Source: JALORV01 sp963791235 (lineage in GTDB: Bacteria; Pseudomonadota; Gammaproteobacteria; Burkholderiales; Burkholderiaceae_F). From it: 64,000 nucleotides of DNA. The stretch spans positions 1,302,001 to 1,366,000 of the forward strand of contig CAWBRW010000029.1 in NCBI GenBank assembly GCA_963791235.1, read 5' to 3'. The position numbers were made by a program, and so were the translations under genes. The notes under the pieces are model-generated. The model worked only from the letters and a program-made list of their open reading frames with translations. It was not told the origin of the DNA and made no database searches. Positions 9,329-18,214 of the stretch are shown one piece after another. Position 1 is the first letter of the stretch. Every line of letters starts with the position of its first letter.

Positions 9329-9932
9329 TCAAGACCGTGCCCGGTGGTACCCGGTCACGCGCTCGACCTCGTTCTTCGAGCCCAGGAACACTGCAACGCG
9401 CTCGTGCAGTTTCTCCGGCTGCACTTCGAGGATGCGCTGGTGACCGTTGGTGGCGGCGCCGCCGGCCTGCTCGACGAGGAAGGCCATCGGATTGCCTTCA
9501 TACATCAAGCGCAGCTTGCCCGGCTTGTCAGGCTCTCGTGCATCGCGCGGATACATGAAGATGCCGCCACGCGACATGAGGCGATGCACGTCGGCGACCA
9601 TCGAAGCGATCCACCGCATGTTGAAGTCCTTGCCGCGCGGGCCCGTCTTGCCGGCCAGCAGCTCGTCGATGTAGCGCTTTACCAGCGCCTCCAAGTGGCG
9701 CGTGTTCGACATGTTGATCGCGAACTCCTTCGTGTCTTCCGGGATGCGCACGTCTTCCTGCGTCAGCCAGGAACGATCCGGTGTCGCGTGCCAGCGTGAA
9801 CACCTGAACGCCGTGGCCAACCGACAGCACGAGCAGGGTCTGCGGACCGTATACCGTGTAGCCGGCACAGACTTGGGCGGAACCCGGCTGCAGGAACGCG
9901 TTCTCGTCCTGCTCGGCAACGCCTATGCCCAC
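9329..9932 (-). pseudogene. fbp: Truncated fructose-1,6-bisphosphatase class 1 (C-terminal half only)
   Basis: The minus strand encodes about 200 residues matching the C-terminal half of proteobacterial FBPase: AFLQPGSAQVCAGYTVYGP, GKTGPRGKDFNMRW, GGIFMYPRDAREPDKPG and the final SKNEVERVTGYH. The first ~150 residues are absent, including the metal-binding DPLDGSSN region. The 190 bp upstream, up to the pfp gene, encode nothing FBPase-like. A one-base frameshift also lies near 9776. Unlike other frameshifted genes here, coding sequence is missing, so this looks like a true pseudogene unless the contig is misassembled. Loss of FBPase could be tolerated because the adjacent PPi-PFK works in both directions. 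Confidence 0.8.
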
Positions 9933-10119
9933 ACCGTGAGCGCAAACCAGAGGAACGTGACGGCGCTTACCGTGACGAGCCGCCTGCGCTGCGCCGGCTT
10001 GCTCGCATTTGCGTCATGCGCCGCTCCGCTGAGGTGAGCAGGGGCCGGAATGTGGAAGAATTTGACTTGCCCGGAACAAACCAGTCGCCGCCGCCCTGAT
10101 CTCGTTCAAGGAATCGGAC

Positions 10120-11376
10120 ATGGCCAAGAAGAGAAACGCGCTCTACGCCCAGTCAGGAGGTGTGACTGCCGTCATCAACGCTTCGGCCTGCGGCGTCATC
10201 GAAACCGCACGCAAGCATCGCGACGTGATCGGCAAGGTGTACGCGGGGCGCAACGGCATCATCGGAGCTCTGACCGAAGAACTGATTGACACCAGCAAGG
10301 AATCGGTCGCGGCCATTGCCGCCCTGCGCTCGACCCCGTCCGGGGCTTTCGGATCCTGCCGCTTCAAGCTGAAATCGCTGGAAGCGAACAAGCGCGAGTA
10401 CGAGCGTCTGATCGAAGTGTTCAAGTCCCACGACATCGCCTACTTCTTCTACAACGGAGGCGGTGACTCGGCCGACACCTGCTACAAGGTGAGCCAGTTG
10501 TCCGAGAAATTGGGTTACCCGTTGCAGGCCATCCACGTCCCCAAGACGGTCGACAACGACCTGCCGATCACCGACTGCTGCCCCGGGTTCGGTTCTGTCG
10601 CCAAGTACGTCGCCGTATCCACCCTGGAGGCGAGCTACGACGTGCGCTCGATGGCCAAGACCTCGACCCGGGCATTCGTACTGGAAGTCATGGGCCGCCA
10701 CGCCGGATGGATCGCTTCCGCGGCCGGACTGGTGGCCGAGCAGGGGATCCCCGTGATCATCCTGTTTCCGGAAATCGAGTTCGATCCGGATCGATTCCTG
10801 GCCGCCGTAAAGCGGAAGGTCGAAGACTTCGGCTACTGCACGGTCGTGGTGTCCGAAGGGTGCCATTACCCCGACGGCAAGTTCATCGCGGAGCAGGGAA
10901 CACGCGACGCTTTCGGTCACGCTCAACTGGGCGGCGCTGCGCCGGTGGTCGCCAGCATGATCAAGGAAGCCCACGGTTACAAGTTTCACTGGGCCGTGGC
11001 CGATTACCTGCAGCGCGCCGCCCGTCACATCGCATCGCGGACCGATGTCAGGCAGGCGTACGAGATCGGCAAGAAGGCGGTTGAGCTGGCGCTCAAGGGT
11101 CACAACTCGGTGATGCCGACGGTGGAACGGATCTCCGATGCGCCCTACAAGTACAGGATCGGTGTCGCCGACCTGAAGGACGTCGCCAATGTCGAGAAGT
11201 TCCTGCCACGGGATTTCATCACCGAGGACGGTTACGGCATCACCGAAAAGTGCAAGCGCTACCTGCTGCCGCTGATCCAGGGCGAGGACTATCCTCGGTA
11301 CGCAGCCGGCTTGCCTGTCTACGTGACCTTGAAGAACTCGTTAGCGACCAAGAAGCTGCCCGAGTTCGCGCTGTAA
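10120..11376 (+). CDS. pfp: Pyrophosphate-dependent 6-phosphofructokinase
   Basis: 418 aa cytoplasmic enzyme interconverting fructose 6-phosphate + PPi and fructose 1,6-bisphosphate + Pi, a reversible step. GGGDS (113-117) carries the Asp typical of PPi-dependent enzymes where ATP-PFK has Gly, and PKTVDND (141-147) has the Lys typical of PPi use in place of the Gly of PGTIDND. MGRHAGW (191-197) is the substrate-binding segment. ATG at 10120. It is divergent from the FBPase remnant and convergent with pepN. It may serve both glycolysis and gluconeogenesis; the window's ppa gene competes for its PPi. Confidence 0.95.
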   Translation: MAKKRNALYAQSGGVTAVINASACGVIETARKHRDVIGKVYAGRNGIIGALTEELIDTSKESVAAIAALRSTPSGAFGSCRFKLKSLEANKREYERLIEVFKSHDIAYFFYNGGGDSADTCYKVSQLSEKLGYPLQAIHVPKTVDNDLPITDCCPGFGSVAKYVAVSTLEASYDVRSMAKTSTRAFVLEVMGRHAGWIASAAGLVAEQGIPVIILFPEIEFDPDRFLAAVKRKVEDFGYCTVVVSEGCHYPDGKFIAEQGTRDAFGHAQLGGAAPVVASMIKEAHGYKFHWAVADYLQRAARHIASRTDVRQAYEIGKKAVELALKGHNSVMPTVERISDAPYKYRIGVADLKDVANVEKFLPRDFITEDGYGITEKCKRYLLPLIQGEDYPRYAAGLPVYVTLKNSLATKKLPEFAL

Positions 11377-11477
11377 CCCGGCACGAACGACGTTCTCGGA
11401 GCAGCGGAAGTTCCAGTCGAGCCCGTGCTCGCGCTCGCACGTGGATCAGGTAGTGGGTCAGAGCGACAGGTTCGCCA

Positions 11478-14147
11478 TCAGTTCTCCAGCGACTTGGTGA
11501 TGATCTCGTGCACATCACGCGACAGCGGCCCCGCGGAGGCGACGCGATCCAGCGCCCTGCGCATCCCCGCCTGCAGGACCGGCGTGTACTTGCGCCAGCG
11601 GTCGAGCGCGCGCGCAATGCGTGCCGCGACGGTCGGGTTGATGCGGTCGAGCGCGATGACCTGTTCGGCCCACAGCTCATAGCCGGCGCCGTCGCGGCGA
11701 TGGAACTCGGCCTCGTTCGACATGCAGAACGAACGAAGCAGCGCGAAGACGTTGTTCGGGTTCGCAAGCGAGAAACCCGGGTGAACCAGCAGGCGGCGTA
11801 CGCGCTCGACGATCGGCGGCTCCCCGGGCAGCGACATCGCAGTGGCCTGCAACTGGTACCACTTGTACATCAGCAGGGGTTCGTGCTGCCACTCCTGCGC
11901 CAGCTGGGCCAGGATGTCGGTCTTGTCCGTCGCGGTGCTGTTGATGAGGGCGGCGAGCGCGGCCTGCCGCTCGGTCATGTTGGCGGCCTGCACCAATTGC
12001 CGCCGGGCCAACTCGATCGCACCCTCGACGCGGCCCTCGACGAGGTAAGTGAGAGCGAGGTTGCGCAGCGCGCGTCGTCCGGCGGGACCCGGCGCCGGCG
12101 AATACTCGCCCGGCGTCGCATGCGCGTCATAGGCGCGCTGCCACTCGGCGGCCAGGCGTCGGCCCAGCTCACCGCACACCATGCGGCGCGCGGCCCTGAT
12201 CGCCTGGGGATCGACGACCGCACGTTGTTCGCCGATGAAGCCCTCCTCGGGCAGCGTCAACACCTGCTCCTTGAAGGCCGGCGACAGCGAGTCATCCAGC
12301 AGCAGGGCGCGTATCGCGTCGACGAACTCGCCAGCCAGTTGAAGCGGCCGCCCCGCCTCGACGGCATCGGTCAGGCGCAGCAGTTGCGCGGTGGCGAGGC
12401 GCTGTCCCGCTTCCCACCGGTTGAAGCTGTTGCTGTCGTGCGATGAAAGAAACGCAAGATCGTCGTCGCTGTAGCGGAAGTCGACGATGACCGGCGCAGA
12501 AAAGTTGCGCAGCAGCGATGGGATCGGCCGCTCTGGCACATTGATGAACCGAAACCGCTGCATCGGCTGTGTCAGTTCGAGCACCCGCGTCGTGGGCCCG
12601 GGACGTGTTTCGCTTTCGAGCTGCAGCGGCAGGTCGCGACCTCCGCCGGTGACGAGGCCGACGGCAACCGGGATATGGAACGGCTCCTTGGTGGCCTGGC
12701 CCGGCGTCGGCAGCGTCGACTGCGAGAGCGTCAGTTCATAGGTGCGCTTGATCGTGTCGTAGACGCCGGTGGCGCCGACCCGCGGTGTTCCGGCCTGCGC
12801 ATACCAGCGCCGGAACTGCGTGAGGTCGCGGGCATTGGCGTCGCCGATGGCGGCAACGAAGTCGTCGCAGGTCACTGCCTGGCCGTCATGTCGCCTGAAG
12901 TACAGGTCCATGCCGCGGCGAAAACCGTCGACGCCGACCAGTGTCTGCAGCATGCGCACGACCTCGGCACCCTTCTCGTACACCGTGGCCGTATAGAAGT
13001 TGCCGATCTCCTGGTACGCCTCGGGGCGAACCGGATGGGCCATCGGCCCGGCATCCTCGGGAAACTGCGCGGAGCGCAGGTTCCGCACATCGTCGATGCG
13101 CTTTACGTCCCGGCTTGATTCGTCCCCCAGCATATCGGCCGAGAATTCCTGGTCACGGAACACCGTGAGTCCTTCCTTCAGCGACAACTGGAACCAGTCG
13201 CGGCAGGTGACACGATTGCCGGTCCAGTTGTGGAAGTACTCGTGACCGACGACCGATTCGATGCTCGCGTAGTCGACGTCGGTGGCGACGGCTGGGCTTG
13301 CCAGCACGTACTTGGCGTTGAAGATGTTGAGGCCCTTGTTCTCCATCGCACCGCCGTTGAAGTCGTCGGAGGCGACGATCATGAAGCGATCGAGATCCAG
13401 TTCCAGCCCGTAGCGACGCTCGTCCCAGGCGATGGCCTTCTTCAGGCTCTCCATCGCGTGCGCCGTCTTGTCGAGATTGCCGGGCTCCACCCAGACCTGC
13501 AGCAGCGCTTCGCCACCGCTGGCGCGGCGCCAGGTCTCCTCGTGCACGACAAAACGGCCGGCGACGAGCGCAAACAGGTAGCTGGGCTTTGCGTACGGAT
13601 CGTCCCAGGTCGCTGCGTGGCGTCCGTCAGGCAGCTCCGCCTGTCCGACGAGGTTGCCGTTGGCAAGCAGCACCGGAAACTGCTCGCGATCGGCACGCAG
13701 CGTCACGCGGTATCGCGTCATCACGTCCGGCCGGTCGGGGAAGTAGGTGATGCGGCGGAAGCCCTCGGCCTCGCATTGCGTGAACAGCCGGCCGTTGGAG
13801 ACGTAAAGCCCCATCAGCTCGGTGTTCGCCGCGGGTCGGATGTGGTTGACGACCCGCACCGTGAACGGCGCACGCGGCATGCGCAGCGCTATGCCGCCCT
13901 CGCGCATTTCAATGTCCTGCGCCGCGGGAGCCCGTCCGTCGATCGTCAGTTCGACGAACTCCAGGTCCTCGCCATCGAGCCAGATCGACGCGTCGGCCGG
14001 CGCGTCGGGGTCCGGTCGCACCGTGAAGCGGCTCGTCACTGTCGTCTGCGTGGCGTCGAGGTCGAAATCCAGTTCGACGCGCTCGATGACAAATGCCGGC
14101 GCACGGTAGTCGCTGCGGCGGACGGTGACGACCGTGTCGTTACGCAT
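11478..14147 (-). CDS. pepN: Aminopeptidase N (M1 family)
   Basis: 889 aa, the normal length of the proteobacterial alanyl aminopeptidase, with an intact frame. The exopeptidase motif GGAMENKG lies at 265-272. Zinc ligands are H302 and H306 of HEYFH and E325 in LSLKEGLTVF. The enzyme removes N-terminal residues from peptides in the cytoplasm. The C-terminal half is the helical DUF3458-type domain. The gene stands alone on the minus strand; 101 bp separate its stop from the convergent pfp stop and hold nothing I recognise. Confidence 0.96.
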   Translation of the reverse strand: MRNDTVVTVRRSDYRAPAFVIERVELDFDLDATQTTVTSRFTVRPDPDAPADASIWLDGEDLEFVELTIDGRAPAAQDIEMREGGIALRMPRAPFTVRVVNHIRPAANTELMGLYVSNGRLFTQCEAEGFRRITYFPDRPDVMTRYRVTLRADREQFPVLLANGNLVGQAELPDGRHAATWDDPYAKPSYLFALVAGRFVVHEETWRRASGGEALLQVWVEPGNLDKTAHAMESLKKAIAWDERRYGLELDLDRFMIVASDDFNGGAMENKGLNIFNAKYVLASPAVATDVDYASIESVVGHEYFHNWTGNRVTCRDWFQLSLKEGLTVFRDQEFSADMLGDESSRDVKRIDDVRNLRSAQFPEDAGPMAHPVRPEAYQEIGNFYTATVYEKGAEVVRMLQTLVGVDGFRRGMDLYFRRHDGQAVTCDDFVAAIGDANARDLTQFRRWYAQAGTPRVGATGVYDTIKRTYELTLSQSTLPTPGQATKEPFHIPVAVGLVTGGGRDLPLQLESETRPGPTTRVLELTQPMQRFRFINVPERPIPSLLRNFSAPVIVDFRYSDDDLAFLSSHDSNSFNRWEAGQRLATAQLLRLTDAVEAGRPLQLAGEFVDAIRALLLDDSLSPAFKEQVLTLPEEGFIGEQRAVVDPQAIRAARRMVCGELGRRLAAEWQRAYDAHATPGEYSPAPGPAGRRALRNLALTYLVEGRVEGAIELARRQLVQAANMTERQAALAALINSTATDKTDILAQLAQEWQHEPLLMYKWYQLQATAMSLPGEPPIVERVRRLLVHPGFSLANPNNVFALLRSFCMSNEAEFHRRDGAGYELWAEQVIALDRINPTVAARIARALDRWRKYTPVLQAGMRRALDRVASAGPLSRDVHEIITKSLEN

Positions 14148-14231
14148 CGGGTTCTGGGAGGATGGACCGGGTCGCGACGGTACCGGGAACGGGACGGGGA
14201 TTGTAACGAGCGGCTGCGGCGTGCCGGATCG

Positions 14232-15134
14232 CTACGGACGCGGCTCGGGTCGGCTTGCGAGATGGATCCCCGCGATGATCAGCAGACCCCCGATCAGGTG
14301 ATGCAGCCCGATCGCCTCGCCCAGAAAGAAGTAGGACAGCAGGCCGGCAAACACCGGTGTCAGATTCACGAAGTACATCGGCAGCACCGCTCCTGCGCGG
14401 GCCACTCCCCGGTCCCAGCAGAAATAGGCGACGAGTGAGGGCAGCAAGGCGACATAGATCAGCGCGCCCAGGTTGCTGGTCGTCGGAGCCACCGCCTGCC
14501 CGGTCCAAAGAAACTCGAGTACGGCGAACGGCAGGATCATCAGCGCACCGAGGGCCATTTGCAGCGTCAGGAACGGTGTGGCGGGCAGGTTCGGTCGCCG
14601 TGTCCGCAGCAGCCACGTGTACACGCTCCAGGTCAGTGTCGCGACCAGCATGATGATGTCGCCGCGATCGAGCTGCAGCGTCGCCAGCTTCATCAGGTCG
14701 CCGCGCGCGATGACGATCAGAACTCCGACCATCGACAGCGCGGCGCCGATCCACTGCAGCCGGCGCACCGGAGAACCGAAGAACGCAGCTCCCACCAGCA
14801 GCGTCATGATCGGACCCGAGGCCCCGATCAGCGTCGCGTTCACCGCGGTTGATGTCTGCAACGCCAGATACTGCAGTGAGTTGTAGCAGCCGACGCCGAG
14901 GGCGCTGATGCCCATCAGCAGCGGCCACTGCCCGCGCAGACGCGGCCAGGCTTCGCGCAGTCCGCCAATGGCGAAGGGGAGGATCAACAGCAGCGCGAGT
15001 GCCCAGCGTGCAAATGACAGGGCGAGCGGCGGGAACTCACCGACCAGGGCGCGCGCGACCACGGCGTTGCCCGCCCAGAACAGGGGCGGGGCCAGCAGCA
15101 GCGCTGCCGTTGCAGCCGTGAGTTGTCGCCTCAT
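14232..15134 (-). CDS. EamA/DMT-family transporter
   Basis: 300 aa with ten hydrophobic helices in two EamA halves. Typical segments are FWAGNAVVARALVGEFPPLA near the N-terminus and ALLPSLVAYFCWDRGV in the second half, a pattern common in RhaT/YdcZ-like exporters. Substrate unknown. It is preceded on the same strand by the pepN start (84 bp away from its stop) and follows the GlcG-like gene by about 40 bp, so it may be transcribed with the latter. Confidence 0.85.
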   Translation of the reverse strand: MRRQLTAATAALLLAPPLFWAGNAVVARALVGEFPPLALSFARWALALLLILPFAIGGLREAWPRLRGQWPLLMGISALGVGCYNSLQYLALQTSTAVNATLIGASGPIMTLLVGAAFFGSPVRRLQWIGAALSMVGVLIVIARGDLMKLATLQLDRGDIIMLVATLTWSVYTWLLRTRRPNLPATPFLTLQMALGALMILPFAVLEFLWTGQAVAPTTSNLGALIYVALLPSLVAYFCWDRGVARAGAVLPMYFVNLTPVFAGLLSYFFLGEAIGLHHLIGGLLIIAGIHLASRPEPRP

Positions 15135-15174
15135 CCGGCCGCGATGCTACGCGGGCCGGCGGGCGTAGCGCAGG

Positions 15175-15681
15175 CTAGAAGTCGAGCTCGTCCCGGATCG
15201 CGGCAATGCCGGCCTTGGCACAGGCGTCGTCGGCCTCGCTGGTCGGCGCACCCGATACACCGATCGCGCCAACGGTCGTTCCACCCGAGGCGATGTTCAC
15301 GCCGCCACCGACGGCAACCACGTTGGGCATCATGCGGATGCCGGCGCTGCCACTGGTGCCCTCGGTTGCCTTGGAAAATTCGAGCGTGTCGGTGCGGAAA
15401 CTGATCGCGGTCCAGCCCTTGTTGATGGCGGTACTCACCGTATGCGGGCCGGCGAATCGGTCGCGCATCAGCGCCTGCGCGACTCCCGCGCGGTCGACTA
15501 CGGCCACCGCAACCTGGTAGCCGCGCTTGCGGCAATCCTCGAGTGCCGCCCGCACCGCCTTGACGGCGGTCTCCGGAGTCAGTTGCTTGACGGCGTAGGT
15601 GCCGGATTGCGCTTGTGCGCCAACGGCGGTCAAGGTGCCGGCGACAAGCAATGCGGCAGTCTGGAGCGGCAGGTTTCGCAT
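15175..15681 (-). CDS. Exported GlcG/HbpS-family (heme-degrading domain) protein
   Basis: 168 aa from the ATG at 15681, chosen because an AGGGGA site precedes it and a signal peptide follows (MRNLPLQTAALLVAGTLTAV, cleaved near AQA-QS). The mature part is a single GlcG/HbpS domain with the conserved INKGWTAISFRTDT and the glycine-rich GGGVNIASGGTTVGAIGVSG. Members bind heme or cobalamin-like ligands in some species, but many are uncharacterised. The cytochrome operon starts 326 bp away in the opposite direction, so a role in heme handling is attractive but unproven. Confidence 0.8.
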   Translation of the reverse strand: MRNLPLQTAALLVAGTLTAVGAQAQSGTYAVKQLTPETAVKAVRAALEDCRKRGYQVAVAVVDRAGVAQALMRDRFAGPHTVSTAINKGWTAISFRTDTLEFSKATEGTSGSAGIRMMPNVVAVGGGVNIASGGTTVGAIGVSGAPTSEADDACAKAGIAAIRDELDF

Positions 15682-16007
15682 GAAGAATCCCCTGGGTAGT
15701 GTGATGTGCAGGTTGAAGGTACTTGCAGTCACTTTAGCGCGTACCGCCCCTCGTTCGTTGCGGAACGGTGAAATCGGGCTGAGACACCAGCCCAGGGGGT
15801 GGCCCTGCAGTGACTGACCCGCGCAACCGCTCCGACAGAGCGGTCCGGCCCCGTGCTGCAGTGGATGTCACCTTGACGCAGTCGTGGTCGGGCGCCCGTG
15901 GCGACGCAGGTGCTGGCACGGCTTGACACCGGTCAACCGTGGGCCGCATGCGCGGTGCAACACTGCCAGCGCTTCTTGCAGCGCACCCCGATGCGCGGAG
16001 TCATGTC
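15682..16007. other. 326-bp divergent intergenic region
   Basis: No convincing gene. It separates the GlcG-like gene (minus) from the multiheme cytochrome operon (plus). It holds a small hairpin at 15826-15844 (7-bp stem ACCGCTC/GAGCGGT, 5-nt loop) and the 5-4-5 inverted repeat listed separately. Frames that stay open here have shadow-like composition. Confidence 0.6.
15923..15936. promoter_or_regulatory. FNR/DNR-like operator (TTGAC-N4-GTCAA)
   Basis: Perfect inverted repeat TTGACACCGGTCAA, in the 5-4-5 format of CRP/FNR-family sites (FNR consensus TTGAT-N4-ATCAA; several NO- and oxygen-sensing relatives accept TTGAC half sites). It lies 71 bp before the start of the 11-heme cytochrome gene, a reasonable distance for a class II site with a short leader. 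The operon encodes respiratory-type cytochromes, which fits, but no clear -10 element was found. Confidence 0.45.
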
Positions 16008-17256
16008 ATGCGAGCCCTCAGTGGTCTGCGTCAATCCTGGGTGGTGGCCGTACTGGTCGCCGCCGTTCTCTGGGCACCGACGGCCGGTGCCAAGGATGAA
16101 GCCCCCGGCCCGAACGAGTCATGCCTGATGTGCCACGGCGATGCCGGCGCCAAGAATGCGGCCGGCAATTCGATCGCCGTGGATGCGAAGAAGTTCGCGA
16201 CCTCGGTGCACGGACAGATGAACTTCAAGTGCACCGACTGCCACAGTGATGTCTCGGCTGAGAAACTGCCTCACGAGCCGAAGCTCAAGCCGGCCAACTG
16301 CGCCGGTTGCCACGAGGGTCCCGTCAAGGAGTACCTGTCGACCGCGCATGCCAAGGCACGGGCCGGCGGCAACATGGTCGCGGCGACCTGCAGCGACTGC
16401 CACGGCAACCACGACATCCAGAAGTCGAGCGAGCCGACGTCGCGCACGAATGTCGCAAAGGTCGAGAGCACCTGCGCCTCCTGCCACGGCAACGAAGCCG
16501 TGATCCAGAAGGCCAAGCTGCCCGGCGGCAACATCGTCAGCCAGTACCACGACAGCATTCACGGCCAGAACACCAACGGCAAGGGTGCCGCAGCGGCAAA
16601 GGCGCCGACCTGCACCGGTTGCCATGGCGCACACAAGATCCTCAGCAAGAAGGACCCGGCGAGCCGCGTGAACCGCGAGCACATCGCGCTGATGTGCGGC
16701 AGCTGCCACCAGCAGGTCTACAGCCGTTTCAGCGGCAGCCAGCACGGTCAGTTGCGGCAGGCGGGCAACTCGGCGGCGCCGACCTGCATCGACTGCCACA
16801 GCGCGCACAGCATCCAGCAGCACGGCACCACCAAGTGGCAGGTTGAAGTCATCAAGGAGTGCGGCAACTGTCACCAGGATTTCATCAAGACCTACCGCGA
16901 CACCTATCACGGCCAGGTGACGCAGCTCGGGGTTCACGCGCGTCGCCACCTGCAACAGCTGCCACGGGGCCCACGAGGTGCTGCCGGCATCGAACCCGAA
17001 ATCGATGGTGTCGCCGGAAAACCGCGTCACGACCTGCAGAAGCTGCCACCCGGGCGCCAACGCCAACTTCGCGGCCTACAAGCCGCACGGCAATCCGCAT
17101 GACCGGGAGGGCGATCCGATTCTCTATTTCACGCGCCTGTTCATGCAGCTGCTGCTCGCGGGCGTGTTCGGCTTCTTCGGACTCCACACATTGCTGTGGC
17201 TGATCCGCTCGCTGAAGGAAGTCCGCCAGGGGCGCGGCGGACACAACGGCCACTGA
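16008..17256 (+). CDS. Undecaheme c-type cytochrome with C-terminal membrane anchor (one-base frameshift)
   Basis: About 415 aa after repair. ATG at 16008 with GGAG upstream and a signal peptide to about residue 28 (APTAGA-KDE). I count eleven CXXCH heme c motifs: CLMCH (39-43), CTDCH, CAGCH, CSDCH, CASCH, CTGCH, CGSCH, CIDCH, CGNCH, then CNSCH and CRSCH after the frameshift. The extra G lies in the GGGG run at 16929-16932. The tail is a single membrane helix (about 375-400) and a short basic end. It should lie in the periplasm tethered to the inner membrane and carry electrons to or from the cytochrome b encoded 13 bp later. The heme spacing resembles cytochrome c3-like multiheme proteins; I cannot name an exact family. 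Confidence 0.88.
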
Positions 17257-17269
17257 CGAGGACGGAACC

Positions 17270-18131
17270 ATGTCTGCCACTACGATGACCTCCGCCCGAG
17301 CACTGGAAGCGGTCCCGGGACGCTACTACCGGCGCTTCGGGCCGATCGAGCGCGTGATGCACGCGTTCCTGATGCTCACCTTCATCGGCTGCGCGATCAC
17401 CGGCGTGCCGCTGCTGTTTGCCGACCATGACTGGGCCACCACGCTGGTGGGCCTGCTCGGCGGATTCCGCGGCGCGGCGCTGATCCACCGCATCTGCGCG
17501 GCGATCATGACCGTGGTTTTTGTCGGCCACGTGCTGCGCGTGTTCATCCGTGCCTTTCTCGCCGAAGACTGGCTCTCCTACTTCTGGGGACCGAACTCGC
17601 TGGTGCCGAACCTGAAGGACGGCCAGGACATCGTCGGCATGTTCAAGTGGTTCTTCGGCAAGGGCCCGCGGCCGCAGTTCGACCGCTACACCTACTGGGA
17701 GAAGTTCGACTACTGGGCGGTGTTCTGGGGGATGTTCATCATCGGCGGCTCGGGATTCATGCTCTGGTTTCCGAACTTCTTCACGCAGTTACTTCCGGGA
17801 TGGGTTTTCAACGTCGCCATGATCGTGCACGGCGAGGAAGCGCTGCTGGCGGTCGGCTTCATCTTCACGATCCATTTCTTCAACGGCCACTTGCGGCCGG
17901 AAAAATTCCCGATGGATCTCGTGATTTTCACCGGGCGACTGCCGGAGCATGAGCTGATCGATGAGCGCCCGCTGGAATATGAACGCCTGGTACGTCAGCG
18001 CGGGCTGAAGGCGATCGAGGCGCCGACGCCGACGCCGCAGGCGGTGCTGTTCAGTCGCCTGCTCGGCACGCGTCGGGCTGGTCCTGGGCATCATCACGAT
18101 CCTGATGATCATCTACAGCGCGTTGGTCTGA
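17270..18131 (+). CDS. Di-heme cytochrome b subunit, formate dehydrogenase gamma/b561-like (one-base frameshift)
   Basis: About 286 aa. Four helices with histidines placed for two hemes b: IERVMHAFLM, ALIHRICA, FVGHVLRVF, MIVHGEEALL and FTIHFFNGHL. This is the quinol-reactive membrane subunit type seen in FdnI, HyaC and Geobacter Cbc complexes. An extra base near 18071 shifts the end; the alternative frame gives a fifth hydrophobic segment, VGLVLGIITILMIIYSALV, and a stop at 18129-18131. It sits between two multiheme c-type cytochromes, so it most likely links the quinone pool to them. Direction of electron flow cannot be deduced. Confidence 0.87.
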
Positions 18132-18160
18132 AGTAGCATTCGGACATAACAAGAGGTTAC

Positions 18161-18189
18161 GGGCTCCGTCCGCAGGGACGGAGCCCTTT
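18161..18189 (+). terminator. Rho-independent terminator or attenuator inside the cytochrome operon
   Basis: An 11-bp GC-rich stem GGGCTCCGTCC / GGACGGAGCCC with a 4-nt loop, followed by TTTG. It lies between the cytochrome b stop and the NapC-type gene start, so it may lower expression of the last gene or separate two transcripts. Confidence 0.6.
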
Positions 18190-18214
18190 GCATAACGAGG
18201 GAGAGGTACCGCAC

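Noticed and set aside
9923..10060. Short minus-strand frame with a hydrophobic end (VTVSAVTFLWFALTVWA) between the FBPase remnant and pfp
   Set aside because: No start codon with a ribosome site and no family match I can recognise; may be residue of whatever replaced the FBPase 5' half.
11377..11477. Possible small gene between pfp and pepN (segment resembling ALTHYLIHVR on the minus strand)
   Set aside because: No start codon or ribosome site, frame broken, and no recognised family.
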